Of a stretch of DNA of 64,000 bases, positions 32,561-43,330 are shown piece by piece. The position numbers and the translations under genes were made by a program. The notes beneath the pieces were generated by a model. That model saw only the letters and a list, made by a program, of their open reading frames with translations, had not been told where the DNA came from and made no database searches. How positions within the stretch are numbered: position 1 is the first letter of the stretch; each line of letters starts with the position of its first letter. Origin of the DNA: Aegilops tauschii subsp. strangulata (taxonomy: Eukaryota > Streptophyta > Magnoliopsida > Poales > Poaceae); assembly GCF_002575655.3 (NCBI RefSeq), contig NC_053035.3:380347792-380411791 (forward strand), read 5' to 3'.

Positions 32561-35356
32561 TCACTTGGACTCAAACACTTCCTCCTCTACACCGTCCAAA
32601 AGGCGGTCTAACTTACAATCCTGTTGGGAATATTTGGCGGCCACCTCTACTTGCTCACATACTAAACTAACGGGAATTTCTTCCCCATCCGACCCTAGCG
32701 GTCTGACCCGAGCCATGTGATTAGGATCAAGCTTGGTATACCGAGTTTTCACCATGGCCCAAGCCTCTCGCGCACCCTCTCGGCAGGCCGATATCTTCCG
32801 TAGTCGGATACGCCGCCGCGCTCCTTTGAACAGCTCTACAAGCTCCTTCATACTTCCTGGAGGGGAGGCGGATGGCCATAGGGCCTTGGTAACAGTCCGC
32901 ATCGCCAGCCAAGCCTGTTCGTGCACTCGCGATAGCCCTTGCAGCAGATCACTTGATGATTCGGACACCTCCTCTTCAGGACGGCCCGTCAATATACCTG
33001 CAATCATAACCATATCAGTTCCATCTATCTCCGAACTACTTTAAAAATAGTTCAGACACATATTGAATATGCCGCCCCGCAGCCTCTTGTTCTCCTTCAC
33101 GGAATCGGCTAGCTGGGCCCTCACATCCTTCAGCTCTTCGCCTAGCTGGGTCTTGCAATCCTGGAGCTCGTTTTTCTCAACAATGGGCTGCTTCAGCACA
33201 CGTTCGCCCGCAGCATGTAGCCTTTTGGCTTCTTGTTCATTCGCTTGCGCGACTTCCAGCGCCTCCTTGAGTTCCTCTGACAATCATGTCATGGTATTGG
33301 CAAGACTGTTAGCATTAATGGCATATAATTATATTTTCTCGATGGAGGGGAATACTACCAGGTGACGCCTTCTTGGACTTTTTCAGTTCGGTAGTAGCAA
33401 CACTTAGCTGCGTCTGACATTGCTCCAGCTCTTGGGTTAGCAGATTGTTCTTCTCTGTTAGAACCTCCTCATACAATGGTCCTTAAATCAGTTTTACCAA
33501 CTGCTTTCAGTCGTGGGAGCTACTGGCATATGGCTATCCTATTCGGACAAAGAAAACTTACCCGCACGTCTGTTAAATGCTGCTTCATGGCTCTACTAAG
33601 CCCGTTTCGAGCAGCTCGGATGTATGCATCAGCCGAGCTGAAGGCATTGAATGCCTCTTCCGAGAACTCAGGGTCTCGTAAAATAGCCCTGCAGCACCGA
33701 TGATTCATGGCGCTCTCCACTTCTGAGTTGGTAACGGACATATTCTCCGAACCCTCGGCCGAAGCACAGTCCGGCATTGTTCCATATCGGCTCCCGTCTC
33801 TCCGATGGGGTCTAAATCCCGGGTGCTGGGAGTACGGCTGGCCGGACCCTCGGACTTAGTCCGGTGAACCTTTTTTCTGGTACCAGACAAACGTACAAGT
33901 TACAGTTGGATGTGACTACTAAAGTATACCTTCAAATCCTTACCTCTTTGACAAGGGACCGGTCGTGTCTTCACCGACCTTCTTTTTAGAGGCCTTGCTC
34001 GGCACTGGAGCCGCTCTCTTTGGAGCCGCCCCCGGAGTAGTGTGACGCGCCGAACGCCTCCCCTGTGGAGCACGAGGCAGTGCGATGGGTGAGGCAGTGC
34101 GAGGAAGCTCTTTCGAGTGAGATTTTTTCTTGATGACTTACGTGGGAAGCAGGAAGAAGACCAGGGTAATCGGCGATAATGGCCACTTCCGTGCCATCGT
34201 AGCTCGCCTGGTAAAACGCCCCTTACGCAAGTACCACGAATATATACGGGTCCTCTTGAAACACAGGATCCAGCTTCCGGTTGTGGTTCTCAGGCTGTGG
34301 GGCGGGGCTGTAAAACCCCTCGGTGATTTTTCGCCAATGCTGCTATAAGCAGATTAGAAATTTTTCAAAGGTAATCCGGCAAGCGGAATGAGTAAAGCAG
34401 AAGGACTGGGGCTTACCCAACTGGGAGGATCATACATAGAATATCCATCTCTGCGATTGATGCGAAGAAATTCCTCTTCCTCCCCTTTGAATAGCTCGGC
34501 CAGTATCTTGGCTAGAGCGGCGGGGGTGTCCGGACCTTTTCGACCACAGCGAGAGGCGTCGTCCTCCCCATTGTAGTGCCACATTGGGAGCCCTCTATAT
34601 TGAAGCGGCTGAACCCCTCGCGCTATGGAGGTCGCCATTACCTCAACTATTGTTAATCCGGACTGGGCGAGCGTCTTTATCTTGCCCATGAGCTGACGAA
34701 CCTCCGCACTGTCATCCTCCTCAAGGCTCCGGGGACGCCAACTGTGGTGTTTCTTTAGCGGAACGCTTGAAAATTCATGAAGAGCCTTTCGAACTGGGTG
34801 GGGAAGTGCAACGTCCTCGATGTAGAACCATTCGGAAGGCCATTCTTTAGATGCCCTTCTTGGTGTGCCGGACAGGTATACGGTATCGCGATGCGCCACA
34901 CTTCGGCTCCGCCCACTTCAAATATTGACCCCTCATGGTTACGCGGGACAAGACAGAACAATTTTCTCCACAGTTCAAAATGGGCTTCAACACCCAGAAA
35001 TAATTCGCATAAAGCGACATAACCTGCGACGTGCAGGATAGAGGCGGGAGTGAAGTTGTGCAGCTGGAGGCCATAATATTCCAGAAGTCCTCGGAGGAAT
35101 GGATGGATTGGAAATTCGACGCCTCTTAGCAGATGGGGTAGGAAGCACACTCGCTCCCCCCGGATGGATTGGGGAAGTCCTCTGCCTGAGTCACGCCATT
35201 GAAGGAGGCCAACCCTGCTCGAACAGGGACCAGATCCGCGGGAGGAAGAAATCCCTGCGTTTGCAACTTTGCTAATTGGCTATGAGACACAGAGCACTTC
35301 TCCCACTCGCCCCTCTCTCGGTCGGAACGGGAGAAGGAGCTGGGAATTCTAGCCAT
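32561..35356 (-). pseudogene. Element B antisense accessory gene, Transposase_28 ('putative gypsy type transposon') family
   Basis: Reads leftward from the ATG at 35356. Exon 1 (35356-34417) encodes the conserved domain known as putative gypsy type transposon: motifs LLRGVEFPIHPFLRGLL, FTPASILHVAGYVALCE and LVPRNHEGSIFEVGGAEVWR. A GTAAGC donor at 34416 and a TAG acceptor at 34343 bound a 74-bp intron. Exon 2 begins QHWRKITEGFY. Further left are acidic and coiled-coil segments (33520-33777, 33041-33283 and 32561-33013). Lesions: a one-base change in a G run near 35155, another frame change near 34890, and a TAA in exon 2. Antisense genes after integrase occur in several Tat-like grass families. 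Their role is unknown. Confidence 0.75.
34343..34416 (-). other. Intron of the element B antisense gene
   Basis: 74 bp starting GTAAGC and ending ATAG on the minus strand. The reading frame upstream (DPPSW) and downstream (QHWRK) continues sensibly across it. An intron facing against the retroelement survives reverse transcription because the genomic RNA is the opposite strand. Confidence 0.6.
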
Positions 35357-35430
35357 GTTGGAATGGTTTCTCCTAGCAGTCTCCGGGGATTTTCTCGGCG
35401 CAGTGTCGAATGGATATGGGATGCAATCTC

Positions 35431-35438
35431 TTTAAATA
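35431..35438 (-). promoter_or_regulatory. TATA box of the element B antisense gene
   Basis: Reads TATTTAAA on the minus strand, 75 bases before the ATG at 35356. The spacing is like that of the accessory genes in E. Confidence 0.55.
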
Positions 35439-35648
35439 GGCGCTCTTCCTTGCATGGATGGGGTGTTATTTGTAAAAATACCCTGACCTTCCGCATTCTC
35501 TCGACACGTGGAAGCCGAAGTTATTAGCGCGCATAAACCGAGGGGAACAATATTGAATCAACGGCCGAATACATTACTTGAAGAAGGAACCCGCCTTGCA
35601 ATGCCGAAGACAATCTGCGCGCCGAACACCTCGTCATTAAAGCCTGGT

Positions 35649-35659
35649 TCGAGGGCTAC
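35649..35659 (+). other. Polypurine tract of element B
   Basis: TCGAGGGCTAC directly ahead of the 3' LTR. It is purine-rich but interrupted. Confidence 0.5.
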
Positions 35660-36138
35660 TGAGGGAGTCCTGGACTAAGGGGTCCTCGGGCGTCCGGCCT
35701 ACTATCAATGGGCCGGACTGATGGGCTGTGAAGACATGAAGGCCGAAGACTGTACCCGTGTCCGGATTGGACTCTCTTTGGTGTGGGAAGCAAGCTAGGC
35801 GATCAAGTATGAAGATTCTTTCTTATATAACCGACTCCATGTAACCCTAGATCCCCCCGGTGTCTATATAAACTGGAGGGTTTAGTCCGGAAAGGATATA
35901 CTCATGCACATATTCATATAGGCTAGACTTCTAGGGTTTAGCCATGACGATCTCGTGGTAGATCAACTCTTGTAATACTCATATTCATCAAGATCAATCA
36001 AGCAGGAAGTAGGGTATTACCTCCATAGAGAGGGCCCGAACCTGGGTAAACATCGTGTCCCCCGTCTCCTGTTACCATCGATCCTAGACGCACAGTTCGG
36101 AACCCCCTACCCGAGATCCGCCGGTTTTGACACCAACA
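35660..36138 (+). repeat. Element B 3' LTR
   Basis: 479 bp, paired with 1257-1735. The TATA box is at 35865-35872. It ends CCAACA and is followed by the duplicated GTCCT at 36139. Confidence 0.93.
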
Positions 36139-36143
36139 GTCCT

Positions 36144-36691
36144 CTTCCCAAATATTGAGCGGGAAGGGAGCCAACAATGGCCAATTTGAAAGGGGACAGC
36201 TAGTACAGCTTACCCTGACAAAAGCGGTCTTCGCCTGCAAAAGGCTCTCGTGGTGACGCCGCCTTGGGCTCCATGGTGACCTCCGTCTTCCCGTCCTGCT
36301 AGTCTTGGTCTCGTTGCAGCGATATGGAAACCTTTGCTTGATGCCTCGGTACTCTGCGCCTGCGCTTGCTTCCTTAGTACCAAAGGGGAAACAAGGACAC
36401 TGCGCGCGCTGGCGCCCGACTGGCGCCCGGCCGCCTGATCTTGATCGTCATGGCTCATGTCACGTGGACCTCGCGAGGTTTGTTCTGCCTTGATCTCTCC
36501 GCTCATGGCGAGCCAACCTGGTGAGGCCGCTCCTGAGGAGGTCTTGTGTCGTCCGCCTCGGGAGGCTTGGCCCCACGCGAGGGTCTTGAATGCCTTGTTG
36601 ATGAACATGGGCCATACAGGCCTGCTAGCAGAGCCACGCCGTGGGCCGCAGGCAGGCAAGTGTGGGGACCCCCGTTCCCAGAATGCCGACA
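36144..36691 (-). repeat. Element A 3' LTR, segment 2
   Basis: Continues the LTR interrupted at 1256 and matches 43724-44247. It ends in GCCGACA on the plus strand. The two segments together make about 922 bp. Confidence 0.9.
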
Positions 36692-36712
36692 ATAGCCCCC
36701 GGGCCCAAGGCA
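36692..36712 (-). other. Polypurine tract of element A
   Basis: On the minus strand the bases before the LTR read GGGCCCGGGGGCTAT, a purine-rich tract at the expected place for plus-strand priming. Confidence 0.7.
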
Positions 36713-36934
36713 CGCTCGGGCTTGGCTTCGAGGCGAAGCCAAAGGTCAAGTGCGGAGCGCCGCGGTCCCCAAAAGCCTGCGGCCTTGGTCGACGCGTGGC
36801 GGTTGATTGGACGTGGGCGTCTCTGCTTCCCCACGCTACCTCGGCAACTGCCCGATTTGACAAGTCCTTGTGACATGCAAGGAAAAACCATCATTACCTG
36901 TGATCGTGGGAGGCGGCGGTTGGCCTTCTCCCGC

Positions 36935-36941
36935 TATTAAT
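36935..36941 (+). promoter_or_regulatory. Possible TATA box of the element A antisense gene
   Basis: TATTAAT is followed by a C/T-rich leader (36960-37010) that ends at the ATG at 37017. The match to a TATA box is weak, but position and leader composition fit. Confidence 0.4.
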
Positions 36942-37016
36942 GGGGGGGAAGAGCCCCCGTCACCCATCTCTTCCTAGTCCGTTTGCTTCTTCCTCCTTTC
37001 TCTCGTGCTAGTAGCA

Positions 37017-37895
37017 ATGGCGTCGTCGAAGAGGTTCTCTGCCGCGGAGAAGGGCAAGGCCTCTCGTGAGGGGCCCGGCTCTCCGGCGCCCATGCGTGGG
37101 CGCGGCCGTCCTCGTAATCACTCTGCGACCCACGCTGCGGCCCCTCGCTCCCGGTGTGGCGTTGCTGCGCGTGGCAGGGGTCGCTTTGATAGCGGTAGCC
37201 CTGTCGACGAAGGGAGACGAGCCGTGGTTGCGCGGCCTCCCTGGCCGCGCTTCCACTCGGTAGAGGTGCTACCGGAGTTCGTTGTCTGGTCGGAGGATCT
37301 GGCCGGCAACTGGCTTCAACTTCCGCGCTTCTTCTCTGACGAGCTGCCAGCCTCCGGTCCAGGCGGGCTCTGGCTGCAGGCGGACGGTTCCTGCAGCAGG
37401 GCTTCTTGGGTTGTGGTTGAGGTCTCCGCTGCGGGCAACATAGCTCTGGCCCGCGGCTGGCAGACATTTGCCCGCGCGCGTGGGCTGGGCAGGCGGTGCA
37501 CCCTCCACTTGAAGTATGACGGTGACGCGACCCTCTACGTGAGGGTGTTTGGGGAAGATGGTCACCGCGCCGGGTGCTGCCCCGAGGTGAACGGCGGCGA
37601 GGAGGTGCTCGGCCTTGGCGACGGCCGCGACGAGGGCGAGGGCGAGCCCACTGGCCGCGCCTCGTCCAGCTACGGTGGCTCTTCTTTCGGCGACAGCTCC
37701 AGCAGCGGCGGCTATGATCAGCCGCCATGCTCGCTTCGAGGGTGGCAGCGGGCCGTCTTGTCGCCGCACCTCCGTGAAGCGCGAGGAGGGATCCGGCTAA
37801 TGCTCGGGACATCGTCGAGGGCCTGCCCCCGTGGACCGCTGCAGGGCGAGCGCCGCTTTTGTTTTATTCTTCTTTTCTTCCCTTCATCAAAATGA
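37017..37895 (+). CDS. Element A antisense accessory protein with B3-like DNA-binding segment
   Basis: Open frame of 292 codons, opposite to the gag-pol of A and between its integrase and 3' LTR. Residues 1-75 are basic and low in complexity, with RGRGRPRN like an AT-hook. Residues about 98-182 follow the plant B3 domain pattern: LPRFFSDELP, a central SWVVVEV-like strand (ASWVVVEV), the ARGWQTFARARGL helix region, LHLKYDGD and LYVRVFGED. B3 domains bind DNA in plant transcription factors. The rest is acidic and Ser/Gly-rich. The last 40 or so codons run into what looks like 3' untranslated sequence, so the original stop may have been lost by a small indel. DNA binding is inferred from pattern only. 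Confidence 0.7.
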   Translation: MASSKRFSAAEKGKASREGPGSPAPMRGRGRPRNHSATHAAAPRSRCGVAARGRGRFDSGSPVDEGRRAVVARPPWPRFHSVEVLPEFVVWSEDLAGNWLQLPRFFSDELPASGPGGLWLQADGSCSRASWVVVEVSAAGNIALARGWQTFARARGLGRRCTLHLKYDGDATLYVRVFGEDGHRAGCCPEVNGGEEVLGLGDGRDEGEGEPTGRASSSYGGSSFGDSSSSGGYDQPPCSLRGWQRAVLSPHLREARGGIRLMLGTSSRACPRGPLQGERRFCFILLFFPSSK

Positions 37896-38711
37896 AACCA
37901 GTTTGTGCCCGGAGGGGCGTGTATCGAACTATGATTCCTCAACCATTATGCTATGTTTCTTGTTTCCGTGCTGTGTCGTTATTTTGTGTGGAGGTAACTT
38001 AGCTTGGCGCGTTCGGGGTAGCTTCTTCTTCACTGGGCACTTGTTTCCTCGTGCTCGTCTTGACCTTAGTGGTCGCTCAGGAACTGCAGAAAAAATTCGT
38101 TAGGAAGCTCGCTAGGAAACTTCACCGGGAAACTTATCGTTCGCCCAAGCCTTGACCCAACGCTTCATATCGCGGTACCGGAGGGGCACGGATTAGGAGA
38201 GATGCACCAACTTGTGGGCTCGAACGAGGGGCCTCGCGAAAAAGCTGGCAGAAGGCAGAGAGAAAGAAAAACACTCACGAGGGCACCTGCCTAGCCCCCA
38301 CGCGAGGTATGCGAGAGAGAGAACACAAGTCGATTAGAGTCAAAAAGAGCGGCAAAAGGCGACGGAACCAGATCAGCAAGGAACACCAAAGAGAGCTTCG
38401 ACTAAAGGAAAGCGAACCAACTACGAAAAGCAAATGAAAAGCCGCGTCCGGCACCTAGTCTAGTCTTCAAGTCTTCTCACCAGCGCGGAGCTAAGTGCTG
38501 CCACTAAGCATGGGAGGGAGCCCCCGAGGCTCGAGGGTGGCACTCCTGAGACTCTCGGGCGTGTACAGCCCCACTCATTATTACGTGAGAGTGTCACGGG
38601 CGGCGATTCATCACAGACACCGGGCCTTCTTCACAGGCACTGTGCCTTTTTTCAAAGGCACTGGGCCTAGCTTCATGGGTAGAACTTCCTGAGGTGCTGG
38701 ATGTTCCAGGC
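37896..38711. other. Element A spacer between antisense gene and integrase
   Basis: Holds the likely 3' untranslated region of the plus-strand gene (to about 38100) and A-rich sequence without a frame (38200-38460). No further gene or repeat was seen. Confidence 0.55.
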
Positions 38712-39569
38712 GTTCTAGACGGGTACCCCATCCTGCGTCTCCAGGCGCCCGGCGCCAGGCCTGGAGACATGGACGACCTTGAACGGGCCCTCCCACATAG
38801 GTGAGAGCTTGTGCAGCCCTTCCCTGGAGAGGACCCACCTCAGGACGAGGTCTCCCGTCTCGAGCATCCTGGAGCGGATGTTGCGGCAGTGGTATCGCCG
38901 CAGCGCCTGCTGGTACCTTGCCGCCCTCAGTGCAGCTTCGCGGCGACGTTCCTCCCCCAGCACGTGGTCCATCCCCCGCGTGGCGTCCTGCTATGTTTCA
39001 TCAAACGCCAGGACCCGTGCGGAGCGATGCTTGACTTCGTGAGGGTGGACCGCTTCGGCTCCGTAGACGAGGAAGAACGGGGTCTCGCCCGTCGGCTTGG
39101 TGGCGGTGGTGCGGATGGACCACAACACGGACTGGAGCTCATCGTGCCAACCCCTGCCGCAGGCCTCGAGCTTCTTCTTGAAGGACCTGGTCTTGAGGCC
39201 CCTCAAGACCTCTGCGTTGGCGTGTTCGGCCTGACCGTTGCTCCTGGGGTGCGCCACTGAAGTGTAGCAGATCTGCGTTCCAAGGTTAGCACAATATGTT
39301 TTGAAGAGGTTACTAGTGAACTGCGAGCCGTTGTCGGTGATGATACGGTTGGGGACCCTGAAGCGACTCACGAGACCCTTGATGAATTGGACCGCGGAAC
39401 CAGTTGGGATGGTGCGGACGGCTTCCACCTCTGCCCACTTGGTGAACTTGTCGATGGCAACGTAGAGGTAGCGGTAGCCCCCAGGTGCTCGAGGGAACGA
39501 GCCCAAGATATCCAGCCCCCAGAACGCGAACGGCCATGTGAGTGGAATGGTGTGGAGGCCCTGAGCCGG
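38712..39569 (-). pseudogene. Element A integrase core and C-terminus, with stops
   Basis: Minus strand, a single frame throughout. The core (39506-38991) shows AIDKFTKW, IITDNGSQFTS and NGQAEHAN, the D,D,E triad. The C-terminal part (38972-38715) contains TGDLVLRW and LSPMWEGPFKV. In-frame TAG stops lie near 39567 and 38988. Both fit an original CAG. Confidence 0.82.
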
Positions 39570-39884
39570 CTAATGGATCTGCTTGGCGTGGAACTGGCAG
39601 GCTTCACAGGACTTCACCAGCCCGGCCACGTCATTGAGTGTCGTGGGCCAGTAGAATCCACTGCGGAACGCCTTGCCGACGAGGGTCCGTGATGACGAGT
39701 GGTGCCCGCAGTCCCCACTGTGTATGTCGGATAGCAGCTCCTTCCCCTGATCTCTGGAAATGCAACATAGTGAAACATCATTGGGCCGCTTCCTGTATAA
39801 CTCACCGTCCTGGATATAGTATGCCGTGGCCTGCCAGGCCACGGGCTCTACGTTCTCCTCTTTCTTCGGCAGCGCCCCTTGCAT
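39570..39884 (-). pseudogene. Element A integrase zinc-binding region
   Basis: HSGDCGHHSSSRTLVGKAF followed by YWPT and CEACQ is the HHCC module at the front of Gypsy integrase. It is in the same frame as its neighbours and ends at a TAG. Confidence 0.78.
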
Positions 39885-40088
39885 CAGGTATTCCTTGAAT
39901 TCCTTGGTTCAGCATCACTGTTGGGGCTCGAGTGCCAAGAGCAGGCGAGCTCCTTAGGTCGGGCTGCAGGCTGGGGCTCCTGTGGCAGGCGGCTGTGGGA
40001 GCTCCTTCCGAGGCTGAGCTGCGCCTGAAAGTGGTGGTGTCGCTAATGGCTTAAAGAGTCGTTCCTCAAAGACGCCGGGCTCTTGTGG

Positions 40089-40478
40089 CTACTGCTTGGA
40101 TGCTCTCTTGGCGATGTCGTCGGCTTCCTTGTTGGTGCCCTGGGGCACGTGCTGCAACTCCAGGCACAAGAACCGCTTCTCCATCTTGCACACCTCCATG
40201 AGGTATGCCTCCATATGCTCGTCCTTCAGCTCATATACCTTGTTGGAGAAATTGACTAGGAGCTGCGAGTCGCCCTTAACGGTAAAGCGCTTCACCCCCA
40301 GAGCTGCCGCGGCCTTCAGGCCAGCTATGAGGCCTTCGTATTCTGCGATGTTGTTGGAGACCTTCTCGCCCTGCTGAAAGCAGAGCTGCACATCGTAGTA
40401 GAGCTTGTCCTGAGTGGGCGAGATGAGTACTGATCCAGCCCCCGCGCCTTGGTGCGTGAAGGCGCCATCGAAATACAT
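40089..40478 (-). pseudogene. Element A second RNase H domain (Tat-type)
   Basis: MYFDGAFTHQGAGAGSVLIS, NNIAEYEGLIAGL and KGDSQLLV show the Asp, Glu and Asp positions of the additional RNase H that marks the Tat lineage. The frame ends KQ then TAG at 40086, where CAG is expected. Confidence 0.8.
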
Positions 40479-41792
40479 GACCCAGCCGTCTGGTGCCTCG
40501 CTTCCTGGTCAGGTGGACCGGTCTTCGCCCACTTCAAGTGTCGGGGCATCCGTCCATTCCGCCACAAAATCAGCGAGCGCGGCTCCCTTGATGACCCTGG
40601 TAGTGCTAAACTCCAACTGGAATGCCTACAGCTCGATGTTCCACTCGTCGACCCTCCCAGCAGAGTTGGGGCTCCTGAGCACTCTCTCCAATGGGTAAGC
40701 TGAGATGACCTTGATGGGGTGGCCCTGGAAGTAATGCCGCAACTTGCGCGAGGCCACCAAGAGCGTGAGCAGGAGCTTCTGAGGCATGGGATTTCATGAT
40801 CTCGAGTCCCGCAACACCGTGCTGGCGAAGTATACCGGGTGCTCGACGAGGGCAGGCGCGTTGGTGAGGCTCGCGTCTTGTGAAAGTCGGGGTGTATCCT
40901 GAGGTGGTGGAACTCCTGATGCCTGATCGCGTGCGGGGATTTCAGCGACGTCGCCCTGCCGAGCTTGGTCTTCTGTTGATGCCGCCGCGACTCTTGCTGC
41001 GCCTTCCTGATCTTGCATCATCTCGGCCGGCGGCGTGGCTTGGTGCGACGCGCCCTTGGCTTGGTGCTATTCCCGAACCGCCACCAGCGCTACGCTGGTG
41101 GAGTATGGGGTGGCGGCAAGGTAGAGTACTAGAGGCTTGAGAGGTCGTGGCGCCACCATCACCGGAGGGCTGGTCAGGTATCTCTTGTGGTCTTGGAAAG
41201 CTCGGTCGGCCTCTGGGGTCCACTCGAATGGGCCCTTCTTCTTCATCAGCTTGAAGAAGGGTAGGGCGCGCTCTCCCAGCTTGGAGATGAAGCGTCCCAA
41301 CGCAGTTACCCGACCAGCCAGCTTCTGCATTTCCTTGAGGGTCTGTGGTGGGCTCATGTCTTCAATGGACTTGATCTTTTACGGGTTCGCCTCGATCGCC
41401 CTGTGGGACACGAGGAATCCCAGCAGCTTGCCGGAAGGGACACCGAACACGCACTTCTCTCGGTTAAGCCGCAAATTTACCTGGTGCAGGCTTGCGAAGG
41501 TCTACTCCAGATCTTGGATCAAGGTTCTTGCCTCCCGAGACTTCACCACAATGTCGTCAACGTAGGCCTCCGTGTTTCTCCTGAGCTGCCGCCCTAAGGC
41601 AATGTGCATCAACCGCTGAAAGGTCACGCTCGCGTTGCGCAGTCCGAAGGGCATGCAGGTGTAGCAGTACACCACACACGGGGTCAGGAAGGTTGTCTTC
41701 TCTACATCTTCTATCGCCATCTTGATTTGGTGGTACCCTGAGAATGCATCCAGGAAGCACAGCAGGTCACACTCGGCGGTGGAGTCAACGAT
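40479..41792 (-). pseudogene. Element A reverse transcriptase palm, thumb and first RNase H, many stops
   Basis: Same frame as gag. The palm has MPFGLRNA and an intact YVDDIVVK loop near 41553-41564. Then come KLAGRVTALGRF and ALPFFKLMKKKGPFEW, typical of the link to RNase H, and HPVYFASTVL and ADFVAEWTD of the decayed first RNase H. Stops occur near 41502, 41376, 41067, 40794, 40605 and 40510. No frameshift is evident. Confidence 0.8.
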
Positions 41793-43241
41793 CTAGTCGA
41801 TGCGTGGGAGGGGGAACGGATCTTGGGGGCAGGCCTTGTTGAGGTTGGTGAAGTCGACGCACATTCGCTCCTTCCCGCCTTTCTTTGGCACTACGACGGG
41901 GTTCCCCAGCCATTCGGGGTACCGAACCTCCCGAATGGCACCTGCCACCTCCAACTTGTGGGTCTCTTGGACGATGAAGGCCTGCTTCTCCGTGGACTGC
42001 CATCTCGCCTGCTGCTTCAGAGGGCGCACATTGGGGCATACCCTTAAGTGATGCTGAATCACCTCTCTTGGGACCCCCACCAGCTGATTGGGTTTCGACA
42101 CGAATATATCCTTGTTTGCGCGCAAGAACTTCACCAATGCTTCCTCTTGGCTTGGGTCGAGGCCGGCACCTATGGTATAGGTGGTTCCTGAGGACCCGTC
42201 CTCGTCGACCAGCACCTGCTTGGGTTCCGCCTTGTCTTGTTTGAACAACAGCTTCTTCTTGGTTGGTGCGGCTACCTTGGGCTTGGAGGTGCCTGCGTCG
42301 GCGGGCTGCGCCGCTGCTGCGGTCTTGAGGGCGAGCTTGAGCGCCGCCAGGGCCTCCTTGGCATCCCCCTTGACCGTTTGGACGCCCTTGCTTCCAGGCA
42401 TCTTCATGAGGTTGCAGGCCGGATGGGTCGCTGCCATGAATTGGGCCAACGCCGGGTACCCGAGGATGGCGTTGTATGGGAGGCCGATGCGGGCGATGTC
42501 GAAGTCGATCAGCTCCGTGCGGTAGTTGTCGCACGTGCCGAAGGTGACGGCGAGGCGGATCCGCCCCTGGGAACGGGTGGCGACGCCACCAACTCCTGAG
42601 AAAGGCTTGCTGATGCTGAGCCGCTCGAGTGGTACGTGAAGAAGGCTGAAGGCCTCCACAGAGAGCAAGTTGAGGCCGGCGCCGCTGTCGATGACAGTCT
42701 TGGTGACGACCACGTTGCAGATGGTGGGCGTGCAGAGCATCGGAAGCATGCCCGAGCCGGCGGTGGTGACAGGGTGGTCCTCTGAGTTGAAGGTGAGGTC
42801 GGCTTCAGGCGCTGCCCAGCCCGGCGGAGCCCCCAAGCGCTTGGAAGCGGCGCCGATCTGGCGAATGAACGACTTGATGTGGCAATCTAAAGGCTGTGCT
42901 TGAGAGCCGCCTAGCAGGGCCGCGACCGCGTGATGCACCGGTGCCGCGTAGCGCGCAGTGAAGAGGCCGCGCAGCTCCTCCCAGGACGCCACCGTGGATC
43001 CGGGGAGGTTGAGCAGCCAGGTGCGTGGCTCGCCAGTGAGGGCCATTGGAAACCAGTTGGCCATGACCTTGTCGTCACCCCCGGCCTCGACGAGGGCCTC
43101 CTCATATGCTAGCAGGAAAGCTGACGGGTCCACCGCACTGTCGTAGCGCGGAGGCATCTCCGGCTTGAACATGGGCAGCCACTGCACCTGCCACAAGGCG
43201 GGGTCAGGGCTCGGAGCCCCGTGGCCCCGCCGTCGAGGCAT
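41793..43241 (-). pseudogene. Element A gag, protease and start of reverse transcriptase
   Basis: 482 open codons from the ATG at 43241, about 100 bases after the primer site. The N-terminal Gag capsid part carries AFLLAYEEALVEAGGDDKVM and WEELRGLFTARY. The protease follows early (VIDSGAGLNLLS, active-site DSG; then AILGYPALAQF). Reverse transcriptase starts with VVVPKKGGKERMCVDFTNLN. Gag is short between capsid and protease (join near SQAQPLDCHIK), with no zinc knuckle, which suggests an internal deletion. The frame stops at TAG 41793, where relatives have Gln. Confidence 0.8.
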
Positions 43242-43330
43242 GCCGTCGGGGCGGGGGACGAGACGCCTGCCATACGCGTGGAGCGCGGCGGTGACGGAGC
43301 GCAGATCGACGGAAGGAAGCTACAGCGCAC

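Larger units (their letters stand above)
1257..36138 (+). mobile_element. Element B: Gypsy LTR retrotransposon inserted in the LTR of A (Fatima-like)
   Basis: The LTRs are equal in length (479 bp each, 1257-1735 and 35660-36138), start TGAGGGAGTCC and end in CA. They are flanked by the exact duplication GTCCT (1252-1256 and 36139-36143). The inner order is gag, protease, reverse transcriptase, RNase H, second RNase H, integrase, then a long 3' region carrying an antisense gene. Two later insertions (F and CACTA-1) split gag. Without nested elements B is about 10 kb. The coding region has frameshifts and stops, so B cannot move by itself. The family name is remembered from the LTR start. Confidence 0.92.

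Noticed and set aside
41785..42534. Second minus-strand frame of 249 codons within A
   Set aside because: Shadow of the gag-protease-reverse transcriptase frame, which shows clear motifs in the other phase.
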